Origin: JAIOSF01 sp047159865
GTDB lineage: Bacteria; Campylobacterota; Campylobacteria; Campylobacterales; Arcobacteraceae
DNA length: 64,000 nt
NCBI RefSeq assembly: GCF_047159865.1
Contig: NZ_AP038804.1
Coordinates: 372,001-436,000, forward strand
Reading direction: 5' to 3'
Part shown: positions 1 to 6,386 of the stretch, piece after piece
How the letters are laid out: each line of letters starts with the position of its first letter
How positions within the stretch are numbered: position 1 is the stretch's first letter
Notes under the pieces: generated by a model
What the model was told of the DNA's origin: nothing
Database searches by the model: none
What the model saw: only the letters and a program-made list of their open reading frames with translations
Made by a program: the position numbers and the translations under genes

Positions 1-51
1 TCATTGGCTAATGATTTAGTAAATGACGCTAGTAATAAAAAATTTAATTAA
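1..51 (+). CDS. 3' end of a chemoreceptor-like gene (partial)
   Basis: Frame 1 is open from the window edge to a TAA at 49-51 and encodes SLANDLVNDASNKKFN. This is the kind of short polar tail that ends methyl-accepting chemotaxis proteins in this group. It lies 11 bases upstream of the PAS gene, the CetA/CetB-like arrangement known in Campylobacterota. Only 16 residues are visible, so the call rests mainly on context. Confidence 0.5.
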   Translation, partial: SLANDLVNDASNKKFN

Positions 52-62
52 AAGGGATATCA

Positions 63-455
63 ATGGAAAGAGAAACAGTACTTGATGAATATGCTTTTCT
101 GGTAAGTGAAACAGATGCAAAAGGGATTATTAGATTTGCAAATGATGATTTTTGTAAGGTTGCTGGATATTCACTCAAAGAGCTTATGGGACAACCACAT
201 AATATGGTGCGACATAAAGATATGCCAAAAGCAGCATTTAAATCACTTTGGGAAACAGTACAACAAGGTGATATCTGGACTGGTTATGTAAAAAATGCAA
301 CAAAAGATGGTGGATACTATTGGGTTTTTGCAACGGTATTTCCATTTGAATCGTGTGATGGTACAAAAGGATATTTGTCGTGTAGAAGAAAACCAAGTAA
401 AGAAGAAATTTCTGAACATGAAGCACTCTACAAAGAGTGGAAAAGAAGCGAATAA
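63..455 (+). CDS. PAS-domain energy-taxis sensor (CetB/Aer-like)
   Basis: The 130-aa protein is essentially one PAS domain (about residues 10-110). The Aer/CetB-type core 'GYSLKELMGQPHNMVRH' and 'YYWVFATVFP' are visible. Family members bind FAD or another cofactor and pass redox information to a partner chemoreceptor; they have no methyl-accepting domain of their own. The start has the ribosome site AAAGGG at about 52-57. The upstream gene ends 11 bases before it and looks like a chemoreceptor, consistent with a two-protein redox-taxis unit. The stop codon lies inside a terminator hairpin. The ligand cannot be read from the sequence. Confidence 0.85.
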   Translation: MERETVLDEYAFLVSETDAKGIIRFANDDFCKVAGYSLKELMGQPHNMVRHKDMPKAAFKSLWETVQQGDIWTGYVKNATKDGGYYWVFATVFPFESCDGTKGYLSCRRKPSKEEISEHEALYKEWKRSE

Positions 456-465
456 TTTTTCGCTT
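446..465 (+). terminator. Hairpin terminator after the PAS gene
   Basis: AAGCGAA (446-452) pairs with TTCGCTT (459-465) around a 6-base loop that contains the TAA stop. Chromosomal sequence ends within a few bases of this point and the 359-bp repeat begins at 470. Confidence 0.6.
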
Positions 466-480
466 TAGCAAAAAATAACA

Positions 481-499
481 AGGTTTGTGTGGTAAACCT
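481..499 (-). terminator. Terminator hairpin in repeat copy 1
   Basis: AGGTTT (481-486) pairs with AAACCT (494-499) over a 7-base loop. Read on the minus strand it is followed by TGTTATTTTTT, so it should end the transcript of the 45-aa gene. The same hairpin is present in copies 2 and 3, where it also follows plus-strand phage genes. Confidence 0.6.
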
Positions 500-513
500 A
501 TATTAAATTAATT

Positions 514-651
514 TTATTGAGCTAGTAAGTTTTTAGCGTCAGTTGTTTTTAGTCCTGATTTAGAACAAGCATTTTCAAATGATTCATTTGATTTTAAAAG
601 TCGTATTAAAACTTCTAATTTTTCTTCTTTTGTAATGTTTAAGATTGACAT
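514..651 (-). CDS. 45-aa conserved small protein, copy 1
   Basis: The minus-strand ORF begins ATG with a strong AAGGAG ribosome site 5 bases upstream and encodes MSILNITKEEKLEVLIRLLK and 25 more residues, ending NLLAQ. The pattern of charged helices with 'SFENACSKSGL' resembles a small helix-turn-helix, but I do not recognise the family. It is present identically in all three 359-bp repeats. It lies downstream of the tRNA-fMet gene and could be co-transcribed with it. It may be a host gene caught in the attachment site, or an element-borne regulator or excision factor. The good ribosome site and the lack of decay in three copies argue that it is real. Confidence 0.6.
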   Translation of the reverse strand: MSILNITKEEKLEVLIRLLKSNESFENACSKSGLKTTDAKNLLAQ

Positions 652-783
652 TATTTCTCCTTATTTTTAAATTTTACTTTACGGGGCGAAATTCTATATA
701 CATATATAAAATAAGTGGGAGATAAGATATAACTAATGTTATAAATTTCTAGTAATAAATATAATAAAAAATTATGATTTATT

Positions 784-828
784 TGGTTGCGGAAGCTGGA
801 TTTGAACCAGCGACCTACGGGTTATGAG
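784..828 (-). pseudogene. tRNA-fMet 3' half (attachment-site fragment)
   Basis: These 45 bases match the intact tRNA-fMet from the encoded CCA end to just beyond the anticodon (reverse of GGGTTATGAG), then diverge. The 5' half is missing, so no tRNA can form. The break within the anticodon stem-loop is typical of tyrosine-integrase crossover in tRNA genes. Confidence 0.9.
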
Positions 829-904
829 AAGAAGGTCACATTAAAAATATATAAATATTTATGATTTTTATAATTTTATATTATTATTTTATGTGATTAT
901 TTAT

Positions 905-933
905 TTGACAATATTTTATTAAATTGATATAAT
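905..933 (+). promoter_or_regulatory. Consensus sigma-70 promoter in the mini-element
   Basis: TTGACA (905-910) and TATAAT (928-933) are both perfect and separated by exactly 17 bases. There is no open reading frame with a start codon immediately downstream. The predicted transcript start is near 940. Confidence 0.75.
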
Positions 934-939
934 TCTCTT

Positions 940-1031
940 GTACTAATCAAAACTACTACTCCTAGCGAATTCACTACTCGCATTCAGGGAAGGGTTTAAC
1001 TAAAGGATGGTTTAAAAGCTATCCTTTTTTT
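940..1031 (+). ncRNA. Candidate ~92-nt small RNA
   Basis: A perfect promoter lies just upstream. The transcript would end at a hairpin, AAAGGAT (1002-1008) with ATCCTTT (1021-1027), followed by a T run to 1031. No ATG lies inside. The 5' region CTAATCAAAACTA (943-955) is perfectly complementary to 1069-1081, and AACTACTACT (951-960) to part of 1085-1097, so sequences just beyond the terminator could pair with its 5' end. I recognise no known RNA family. The large neighbouring prophage has no matching sequence at its left end. Confidence 0.5.
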
Positions 1032-1180
1032 ATTTGTGGGTAGTTCAGGTGGTGTTCCTTGAAAGGAATAGTTTTGATTAGCAGATTAGTAGTAGTTCTA
1101 TTTATATTGTGTTTTGTTCTTGTAACATCACTTTATTAAGATTAAATGGTAAGAGGAAGTAGTGAGCCTTTTACCAGCTA

Positions 1181-1325
1181 TTATTTATATGTTAATATTG
1201 TTGTTCTTATTATTTCTTCAATTTTTTTAGAACAATCATAGTCTTTTATATCATAATAAAATTCACTATTTATTTTATAATTATAATCGTTTTCAATTTT
1301 TAAACTATAGTGTTTATAATCTATT
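1181..1325 (-). pseudogene. C-terminal fragment of the phage left-end membrane protein
   Basis: The minus-strand reading frame ends with about 45 codons nearly identical to the C-terminus of the 104-aa protein encoded at 2349-2663, including 'NSEFYYDIKDYDCSKKIEEI' and the same TTILTYK end. The N-terminal part, including the membrane segment, is absent. The homology stops near the deletion junction at about 1330. Confidence 0.8.
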
Positions 1326-1343
1326 ATTAATATAGTTTTATAA

Positions 1344-1541
1344 TATGGAATACTAGAAGAATATATTAACGATATTGTACTTATAGTAAAAGTTTATACT
1401 AAAGTTTGGAATCCTACTACAGGTATACATGATAATGGCGAACTTATAGATATAAATGAATTACAATCTAGATTTATTCAACTTAGATTTAATGAACTTA
1501 AAAAAGAAGAACCAATTATTGAAGATGAGCCTGATGATTGA
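1344..1541 (+). pseudogene. C-terminal fragment of a phage fibre gene
   Basis: The frame encodes the last ~65 residues of the fibre protein found complete at 13070-14371, with 'VWNPTTGIHDNGELIDI' and an acidic tail. It has no start codon; an in-frame TAA lies just upstream at 1341. The few changes are mostly conservative, for example T-K for T-R and 'EDEPDD' for 'EDEPND'. Confidence 0.85.
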
Positions 1542-1722
1542 TATTATAAATATTATATTAGCTGTTCTTTCTATTTTAGTTATACCTATTATAATTTTAA
1601 TAGTTAGTATGATTATAGAAATAAAGATTCTTAAAAAAGAGGTTGTTGATTTGAATAAATTTGACAAAAAGATTGATGAGAAACTAGATAAAATTTATGA
1701 TTTGTTGTTAGATAAAAAATAA
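1534..1722 (+). CDS. Small membrane/coiled-coil protein (phage right-end gene)
   Basis: This start is chosen because ATGATTGA overlaps the fibre stop codon, as in the large prophage at 14364. The 62-residue product has an N-terminal hydrophobic segment (about residues 2-28) and a charged helical tail 'KKIDEKLDKIYDLLLDKK'. It is equivalent to the 65-aa protein at 14364-14561 but only about 40% alike by eye. The architecture resembles small phage accessory proteins that work with holins or lysozymes; that role is a guess. Its stop codon lies at the beginning of repeat copy 2. Confidence 0.55.
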   Translation: MIDIINIILAVLSILVIPIIILIVSMIIEIKILKKEVVDLNKFDKKIDEKLDKIYDLLLDKK

Positions 1723-1757
1723 CAAGGTTTGTGTGGTAAACCTATATTAAATTAATT

Positions 1758-1895
1758 TTATTGAGCTAGTAAGTTTTTAGCGTCAGTTGTTTTTAGTCCT
1801 GATTTAGAACAAGCATTTTCAAATGATTCATTTGATTTTAAAAGTCGTATTAAAACTTCTAATTTTTCTTCTTTTGTAATGTTTAAGATTGACAT
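1758..1895 (-). CDS. 45-aa conserved small protein, copy 2
   Basis: Identical in sequence and ribosome site (AAGGAG) to the gene at 514-651. Here the upstream tRNA is truncated, so any transcription arriving from the tRNA promoter is lost. Expression would need a promoter within the repeat or read-through from the prophage. Confidence 0.55.
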   Translation of the reverse strand: MSILNITKEEKLEVLIRLLKSNESFENACSKSGLKTTDAKNLLAQ

Positions 1896-2027
1896 TATTT
1901 CTCCTTATTTTTAAATTTTGCTTTACGGGGCGAAATTCTATATACATATATAAAATAAGTGGGAGATAAGATATAACTAATGTTATAAATTTCTAGTAAT
2001 AAATATAATAAAAAATTATGATTTATT

Positions 2028-2072
2028 TGGTTGCGGAAGCTGGATTTGAACCAGCGACCTACGGGTTATGAG
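2028..2072 (-). pseudogene. tRNA-fMet 3' half at the prophage left end
   Basis: Same 45-base tRNA 3' half as at 784-828, ending two bases beyond the anticodon. The bases that follow (TGCGTCG...) belong to the left end of the large prophage and do not restore the tRNA. Confidence 0.9.
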
Positions 2073-2136
2073 TGCGTCGTCATAAAAACAAAACCCCTTA
2101 TCTATCGTATTTACTCCCTTAAATATAGCTTAGTCC

Positions 2137-2258
2137 AAGCCGAGCTGCTACCCAAAAGCCGAACTGCTAAAAACCTCTTTAGACCCTTATAAACACTACA
2201 TTCTCTTAGCACCTTAAAATTAAAAAGCCGAACTGCTTTTCATATAAGCCGAACTGCT
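2137..2258 (+). repeat. Four 13-bp iteron-like repeats at the prophage left end
   Basis: AAGCCGAACTGCT occurs at 2156-2168, 2225-2237 and 2246-2258, with a one-base variant (AAGCCGAGCTGCT) at 2137-2149. Start-to-start spacings are 19, 69 and 21 bases, so the outer pairs lie about two helical turns apart. The position 65-190 bases inside the attachment core fits arm-type integrase sites; Rep iterons or repressor sites are alternatives. Confidence 0.65.
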
Positions 2259-2277
2259 CTATCTTTATTTTTGGCAT

Positions 2278-2307
2278 AAAAAAACCACCACTTGTAAGTG
2301 ATGGTTT
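2278..2307 (-). terminator. Terminator of the leftward repressor transcript
   Basis: An 11-bp stem with one G-U pair on the minus strand (2282-2292 with 2297-2307) is followed on that strand by a run of seven T. It lies 42 bases beyond the stop of the 104-aa gene and should end the repressor operon before the iteron region. Confidence 0.75.
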
Positions 2308-2348
2308 ATTATTTATTTTTATTTATTTTTTTTTCTATTTATCTGCTA

Positions 2349-2663
2349 TTATTTATATGTTAATATTGTTGTTCGTATTATCTCTTCTATTTTTTTAGAA
2401 CAATCATAGTCTTTTATATCATAATAAAATTCACTATTTATTTTATAATTATGGTCGTTTTCTATTTTTAAACTATAGTATTTACAGTTTATTCCTTTTA
2501 CATTGTATTCTATTATTTTTTTGATAATATTTATATCTTCTATATTATATCTTTTTATAACGGTTATAGAAAAATCTTTACTTATTTTTGATTCTGATAC
2601 TGTTAGTATACCAATAAAAAATATACTAATTATAATAGTAATTTTTATTACTGTTCCTAACAT
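2349..2663 (-). CDS. 104-aa membrane-anchored phage protein
   Basis: The protein has an N-terminal hydrophobic segment (about residues 4-22) that could be a signal anchor, then a small polar domain with two cysteines (about 60 and 89). I recognise no family. The gene starts one base after the repressor stop, so the two form one leftward operon expressed in the lysogen. That position suggests a lysogenic-conversion or superinfection-exclusion role, but this is inference from location only. A homologous C-terminal fragment survives in the mini-element at 1181-1325. Confidence 0.65.
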   Translation of the reverse strand: MLGTVIKITIIISIFFIGILTVSESKISKDFSITVIKRYNIEDINIIKKIIEYNVKGINCKYYSLKIENDHNYKINSEFYYDIKDYDCSKKIEEIIRTTILTYK

Positions 2664-3056
2664 TTATTCATCTTCCAATAATTCAGCTTCTATCTTATGA
2701 TAATAATACATCTTTCTTTTATCACTTAACTTTTTAACAGATTCACATATTTTATGTTCTAAATCATTGTTTCCGTTAATGTGTATTTGTCCATGATTTA
2801 TGCCATTTAAACTAATATTGTTATTTCCATTATTTTTAGTTATTATTTTTGTTTTTTCTTTATTTTGTAGTATTTCATTTAAATCTATATTTCTTATACT
2901 ACATAATGCAATTATTTCATTGTAAGGTATTTTATTTCTTGCTCTCCATGCTGTAAATGTTCCTTGCTTTACTTCCATTAAAGTGTATAAGTCTTTATCT
3001 TTTTCTATATTTAATTTATTTTTTAATTTTTTAATTATTTCTTCAAAATCCTGCAT
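2664..3056 (-). CDS. CI-like repressor without a peptidase domain
   Basis: Residues 1-65 match the phage CI repressor helix-turn-helix type: a helical N-terminus, then 'DLYTLMEVKQGTFTAWRARN' as the recognition region and 'IPYNEIIALCSIRNIDLNEI'. The remainder is an Asn-rich linker ('NNGNNNISLNGINHG') and a short charged C-terminal helix. There is no S24 peptidase domain, so RecA-style self-cleavage is not expected and induction must work another way. The start has AAGGAG 11 bases upstream. It is divergent from the early operon and shares an operator region with it at 3072-3124. Confidence 0.8.
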   Translation of the reverse strand: MQDFEEIIKKLKNKLNIEKDKDLYTLMEVKQGTFTAWRARNKIPYNEIIALCSIRNIDLNEILQNKEKTKIITKNNGNNNISLNGINHGQIHINGNNDLEHKICESVKKLSDKRKMYYYHKIEAELLEDE

Positions 3057-3071
3057 TTTATATTATACTCC

Positions 3072-3124
3072 TTGACATAAACTACAATATGTAGTATAAT
3101 ACTACATGCTTTTAAACAAAACAA
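3072..3124. promoter_or_regulatory. Divergent lysogeny-switch promoters with a palindromic operator
   Basis: The plus strand has TTGACA (3072-3077), a 17-base spacer and TATAAT (3095-3100). The minus strand has TTGTTT (plus 3119-3124), a 17-base spacer and TATTAT (plus 3096-3101). The two -10 boxes overlap. A perfect palindrome GTAGTATAATACTAC (3091-3105) covers both, and a second inverted pair ACTAC/GTAGT lies at 3081-3095. A repressor bound here would block both directions. The early transcript then has a leader of about 160 bases ending in a CCTTAT/ATAAGG hairpin just before the first gene. Confidence 0.75.
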
Positions 3125-3268
3125 GGTAAATCCGACCAAGAAAACACCTTATTTCGTTTATTGATACCTCTTACAGGTGCGACTAGGAAGAATGGAAATA
3201 TAAGTATTTGAAAATAAAAAAATCCTCTATCCTAGAAGCTCCTTATTTTAACATAAGGGTACTAAAAA

Positions 3269-3463
3269 ATGAGAACTTCGACACAAAATAAAATTAATAA
3301 GAAATTAATTAGAATAAGAAATTTATCTAGATTGTTAGATAAAATTTATGGTATTAATATCGTTTCTAAGGATGTTCAACAAAAACTTTATTATGCAACT
3401 TTAACGTATAAATGTTCTAATAAAATTGTAAAATTAACAAATGATATTCAAAGTGCTTTATAA
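3269..3463 (+). CDS. 64-aa unknown early phage protein
   Basis: A basic, mostly helical 64-residue protein (MRTSTQNKINKKLIRIRNLS at the start). It is the first gene of the early operon, and its TAA overlaps the next ATG by one base. No family is recognised. Small basic proteins in this position are often regulators or excision factors, which here is only a possibility. The upstream hairpin CCTTAT/ATAAGG ends at the weak AAGG ribosome site, so translation may be controlled. Confidence 0.6.
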   Translation: MRTSTQNKINKKLIRIRNLSRLLDKIYGINIVSKDVQQKLYYATLTYKCSNKIVKLTNDIQSAL

Positions 3464-3960
3464 TGGCACGAGCATTTCAACTAATAAAAAACCAAGACTT
3501 TATCAAAACATTAAAATTTTCATTACTTCAATTTGAAAATGAATTTAATATAACAGCTAACCAACATATAGCAAATAAACTAGGTTTTAAAACATCAGCA
3601 CAATTCACTAACCTACTTCAACCTTTCAATGAAAAGTATATGAAAGTAGATGAACTTTTTCTTATACTAGATAATTTAGATACACACTCAAAACATATCT
3701 TAGATTATATTTGTCATAGGTATGGTTTTGTGTGTTCTTCTAAAGCTACAGCAGAAAATAACACTATAGATAACACAAAAGATTTACTTCTTTCTATAGG
3801 TGGTTCAAATGGTTCACTTTTTAATGACTTTTTATTATCTATACAAGATAAACATTTAGACTTAGAAGAGATAGAAAATTTAGAAAAAAAAGCATATCAA
3901 ACAAGAGCTTTACTAAATCAGTTTGAACATGACTTAAAAGAAAAAAAGAAAGCTTTATAA
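3463..3960 (+). CDS. CII-like phage regulatory protein
   Basis: The 165-aa protein has an N-terminal helical DNA-binding region, 'ITANQHIANKLGFKTSAQF', then 'YMKVDELFLILDNLDTHSKHILDYICHRYG'. This resembles the layout of the P2/186-group CII regulators (Phage_CII family): helix-turn-helix followed by a segment choosing between states and a conserved Cys/His-rich region. The C-terminus is a charged helix 'LKEKKKAL'. It is coupled to the genes on either side in the early operon. The family call is by pattern and moderate. Confidence 0.55.
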   Translation: MARAFQLIKNQDFIKTLKFSLLQFENEFNITANQHIANKLGFKTSAQFTNLLQPFNEKYMKVDELFLILDNLDTHSKHILDYICHRYGFVCSSKATAENNTIDNTKDLLLSIGGSNGSLFNDFLLSIQDKHLDLEEIENLEKKAYQTRALLNQFEHDLKEKKKAL

Positions 3961-3961
3961 G

Positions 3962-5101
3962 ATGGCAAGAGAATATTACTTCCCAACTGATACACAAAGA
4001 CTATTTTTTAAAATCAATGCTAGTAAACAAAAAATATATGTTGCTAAATTTGAATATAATAAAAAATCGTATAAAAGAACTCTTACTACATCTAAAGCAG
4101 AATCTTTAAAAATGTTAAATGATCTAGTGGAAAAAATCAAAAAAGAAGATAAAAAAATACAAAATAATCTTCGTACTAAGTTATTTTCTGAAAAATTAGA
4201 ATCTCAACAAAATCCTAAAAACATGACTTTATATGAACTATTCAAAGAGTACATGCATGTAGATGGTAAAAAGTTATCTAAAAAAGAACAAAGTTCACGA
4301 ATATCTAGATTTAATAATCATATTTTGCCTACTCTTGGTAAAATAAAGTTTATAAATATAAAATATAAACATATTCAAAAACTTATAAATGATATAGATG
4401 ATAATGATATTTTAGATAGAAAAACTCAAACACATATAAAAAGTGCTATATCTGCTCTTTACTCATATGCTTCTAAAAATGAATACTACGATAAGGTTAA
4501 TCCTTGTACTTATGTAGAAGTTTTACCTTTTGATAATCATAGAAATTTGCCTATTGATAAAGATGGTGTAAAAAGATTATTTATTGAGATTTTAAATATA
4601 GAAAATCCACAATATAGACTTATCTATCTTTTACTTATGCATGGTAGAAGATTAAAAGAGTCTTTACATATTGAATATGAAGATATTGATTTTATAGATG
4701 ATATTCATGTTATTCCTGCTCATAAATCAAAAACTCGTAAAACTCAAAAACATATGATGACTACATTGTTAAAAACTCAAATCTATAGTTATATATATTC
4801 TCAAAATATTACTAGTGGATATTTGTTTATCAATCCTGATACAGATATGCCTTATGTAGATTTATCAAGATTTTTTACTAAATTAAAAACAAAAGCAGAT
4901 ATCACTCAAAGTTTTCAAACTACAGATTTTAGACATATCATAGGTACTTTTGTAAGAAAAGTATGTGATTTGCCTTTAGAAGATGCAAGAGATACATTAG
5001 GTCACGGTTCTATTTTAACAACTGAATCATTTTATGAAGATATAGATAGTAAAACAAGCAAAGAAACTTGTCAAGCCATTTTTGATGCAGTAGGAATTTA
5101 A
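3962..5101 (+). CDS. Tyrosine integrase
   Basis: The 379-aa protein has an N-terminal arm-binding region, a core-binding SAM-like domain (about 85-190) and a catalytic domain. Catalytic residues visible are Arg230 ('HGRRLKESL'), a Lys in 'PAHKSKTRKTQK', Arg324 in 'TTDFRH', His348 in 'DTLGHGS' and the nucleophile Tyr358 in 'ESFYED'. The usual His of HxxR is replaced by Thr321. It should catalyse integration at the tRNA-fMet anticodon loop, matching the 359-bp repeats that end there. It sits inside the early operon, between the CII-like gene and an unknown gene, and starts two bases after the preceding stop. Confidence 0.92.
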   Translation: MAREYYFPTDTQRLFFKINASKQKIYVAKFEYNKKSYKRTLTTSKAESLKMLNDLVEKIKKEDKKIQNNLRTKLFSEKLESQQNPKNMTLYELFKEYMHVDGKKLSKKEQSSRISRFNNHILPTLGKIKFINIKYKHIQKLINDIDDNDILDRKTQTHIKSAISALYSYASKNEYYDKVNPCTYVEVLPFDNHRNLPIDKDGVKRLFIEILNIENPQYRLIYLLLMHGRRLKESLHIEYEDIDFIDDIHVIPAHKSKTRKTQKHMMTTLLKTQIYSYIYSQNITSGYLFINPDTDMPYVDLSRFFTKLKTKADITQSFQTTDFRHIIGTFVRKVCDLPLEDARDTLGHGSILTTESFYEDIDSKTSKETCQAIFDAVGI

Positions 5102-5102
5102 A

Positions 5103-5762
5103 ATGATAAATACATTTAAATTTTATAAACAAAGATTTGTAAATATAGATAATGAACTCGTAGAAGTTCCATCAGGTCTTAATCTCATATCTCCACAACA
5201 AGCATATAACTTAGTATCTGAATATAACTTATACTTCTCATTGTTTTGTGGTGCTAAAGCTTCTTATAAACAAGATACCGACATCTATAGAATAGATAAT
5301 CTAAAAGATTTAACTGAACAGCTAGACAAAATAAAAGCTTTAAATTTTCCTGATAAATCAACTGTTTATTTATATACAGATTTTATTCAAAATAAAGAGA
5401 TCCTTTTGCAAAAGATTCGAGAATCTCATATTACTTTGAAAAATAAAAACATACCACTTACAGTTACAAATCTGAAAAATGAATCAAAACTAGAAAAAAC
5501 TTTCGTAAAAGAATATATCAGCTCTTTAGAAAAAAACCAAACAAAATCTTTGTTTGACTTAGAAAAAGAAGAACATGAGGGCATAAGCCCGAATGGTCAA
5601 AGAGAAAAAAACTACGACACAAATTTTCAACCAACAAATATAAATATGTTCACTTCGCTTCAAGCGATAAACAAAGCAGTTCCAAACAACCATACAGCTA
5701 ACTGTTTACCTGAAAATATGGGTACACAACCGAAAGGGCGTGAGGAATTAAAAAAGAAATAA
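5103..5762 (+). CDS. 219-aa unknown early phage protein
   Basis: This last gene of the early operon starts two bases after the integrase stop. The first 150 residues look like a folded alpha/beta domain; the last 70 are polar and probably disordered ('ISPNGQREKNYDTNFQPTN'). I recognise no family or catalytic motif. Its tight coupling to the integrase suggests a role in excision, replication or host takeover, but nothing in the sequence decides between these. Confidence 0.6.
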   Translation: MINTFKFYKQRFVNIDNELVEVPSGLNLISPQQAYNLVSEYNLYFSLFCGAKASYKQDTDIYRIDNLKDLTEQLDKIKALNFPDKSTVYLYTDFIQNKEILLQKIRESHITLKNKNIPLTVTNLKNESKLEKTFVKEYISSLEKNQTKSLFDLEKEEHEGISPNGQREKNYDTNFQPTNINMFTSLQAINKAVPNNHTANCLPENMGTQPKGREELKKK

Positions 5763-5796
5763 GAGCTTCGCTTTATGCTCTTACGAACTTTTAAAA

Positions 5797-5866
5797 AGAT
5801 ACATAACAAAAAAAGCAATTTTAACTAAGTTTAAAAGCATAAATAAAAGTTAAAAGTTATGTATCT
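5797..5866. other. Large nested stem-loop, candidate replication origin
   Basis: AGATACATAAC (5797-5807) pairs perfectly with GTTATGTATCT (5856-5866). Inside it TTTTAACT (5819-5826) pairs with AGTTAAAA (5848-5855) around a 21-base loop. A smaller hairpin, TAAGAGC/GCTCTTA, lies just before it at 5760-5783. This non-coding gap between the early genes and the ssDNA-binding/Rep genes is a plausible single- or double-strand origin. A structured leader or attenuator is the alternative. Confidence 0.5.
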
Positions 5867-5916
5867 CTTTAAGAGTTTAACCACTCTAAAAAATAAAATA
5901 AAAAAGGAATTCAATT

Positions 5917-6378
5917 ATGAATGAAACAACAAAACCAACAGTAGTAAAGAAAACAACAAAAGCAAAAACAGTAGAAGAACAAAACCCAACAATTCAAAGT
6001 TTAGAAAATCACGATCATCAACCATCAGTTAGAAATGAAGCAGTATTACTAATGCAACAATCAAATAAAAATGAAGTTATGTTAGGTGCTTCTTGTGCAT
6101 CTAAAAGAGTACATGAGGGTTCTCCAATTATTGATAAAGAAACTAAACAACAAAAAGTTGACATCAATACACAACAACCATTATTTTATGCAAATAAATA
6201 TTATACAACTCTTACATTTGATGGTGGGGAAATAGAAACAGAAGTTACAAAAGAACAATATGAAAATGTATTACAAGAGGGTGGTCGATTTTCTTGTGTA
6301 GGTAGATTGTCACCTGTTAAAGTATTTGGACAAACACAAATTATGCCAGTATTTTATTCGTTTACACGGCTATATTAA
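5917..6378 (+). CDS. Probable phage ssDNA-binding protein
   Basis: The 153-aa protein has a Lys/Thr-rich disordered N-terminus (about 1-40) and then a beta-rich domain ending 'GGRFSCVGRLSPVKVFGQTQ' and 'IMPVFYSF'. The glycine-spaced strands with aromatic and basic residues resemble OB-fold gene-V-type proteins of filamentous and other rolling-circle phages. Such proteins coat the ssDNA replication product. The position directly before the replication initiator supports this reading. No catalytic motif is present and the assignment is by pattern only. Confidence 0.5.
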   Translation: MNETTKPTVVKKTTKAKTVEEQNPTIQSLENHDHQPSVRNEAVLLMQQSNKNEVMLGASCASKRVHEGSPIIDKETKQQKVDINTQQPLFYANKYYTTLTFDGGEIETEVTKEQYENVLQEGGRFSCVGRLSPVKVFGQTQIMPVFYSFTRLY

Positions 6379-6386
6379 GCGGTTTA

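Larger units (their letters stand above)
470..828. repeat. 359-bp direct repeat, copy 1 (outer left attachment site)
   Basis: This block recurs at 1714-2072 and 14553-14911. By eye I find one difference: A at about 676 here is G in the other copies. It contains a hairpin, a 45-aa minus-strand gene, about 130 bases of AT-rich spacer and the 3' half of tRNA-fMet. All three copies end at the same base, two bases beyond the CAT anticodon, where the sequences diverge. This copy abuts chromosomal DNA on its left and so is probably the displaced original tRNA 3' end. Confidence 0.9.
829..2072. mobile_element. Internally deleted 1.24-kb mini-element
   Basis: The segment lies between two copies of the 359-bp attachment repeat, so it has the boundaries of an integrated element. 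From the left it carries a promoter and candidate small RNA, the C-terminal end of the minus-strand membrane-protein gene found at the left of the large prophage, a junction near 1330-1345, then the last 65 codons of the fibre gene and an intact small membrane gene from the right end. The fibre fragment is close to the large prophage's version, but the small membrane protein is far more divergent (roughly 40% identical by eye). This is therefore a relative of the neighbour, not a recent duplicate. Confidence 0.8.
1714..2072. repeat. 359-bp direct repeat, copy 2 (attachment site between the two elements)
   Basis: Same content as copy 1 and, by eye, identical to copy 3 at 14553. It forms the right end of the mini-element and the left end of the 12.8-kb prophage. 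Identity starts exactly where the small membrane gene ends and stops just past the tRNA anticodon. Confidence 0.9.

Noticed and set aside
1456..1533. Longer N-terminus for the small membrane gene (also 14286-14363)
   Set aside because: The extra codons overlap the fibre gene in another frame; the ATGATTGA start at the fibre stop is the natural one.
829..2072. Mini-element as an insertion sequence
   Set aside because: It has no transposase or terminal inverted repeats; its ends are phage attachment repeats.
3780..3830. Gly/Ser-rich 'LLLSIGGSNGSLFND' in the CII-like protein as a P-loop
   Set aside because: It lacks the Lys of a Walker A motif and a Walker B partner, so it is not an ATPase and not a hidden Zot homologue.
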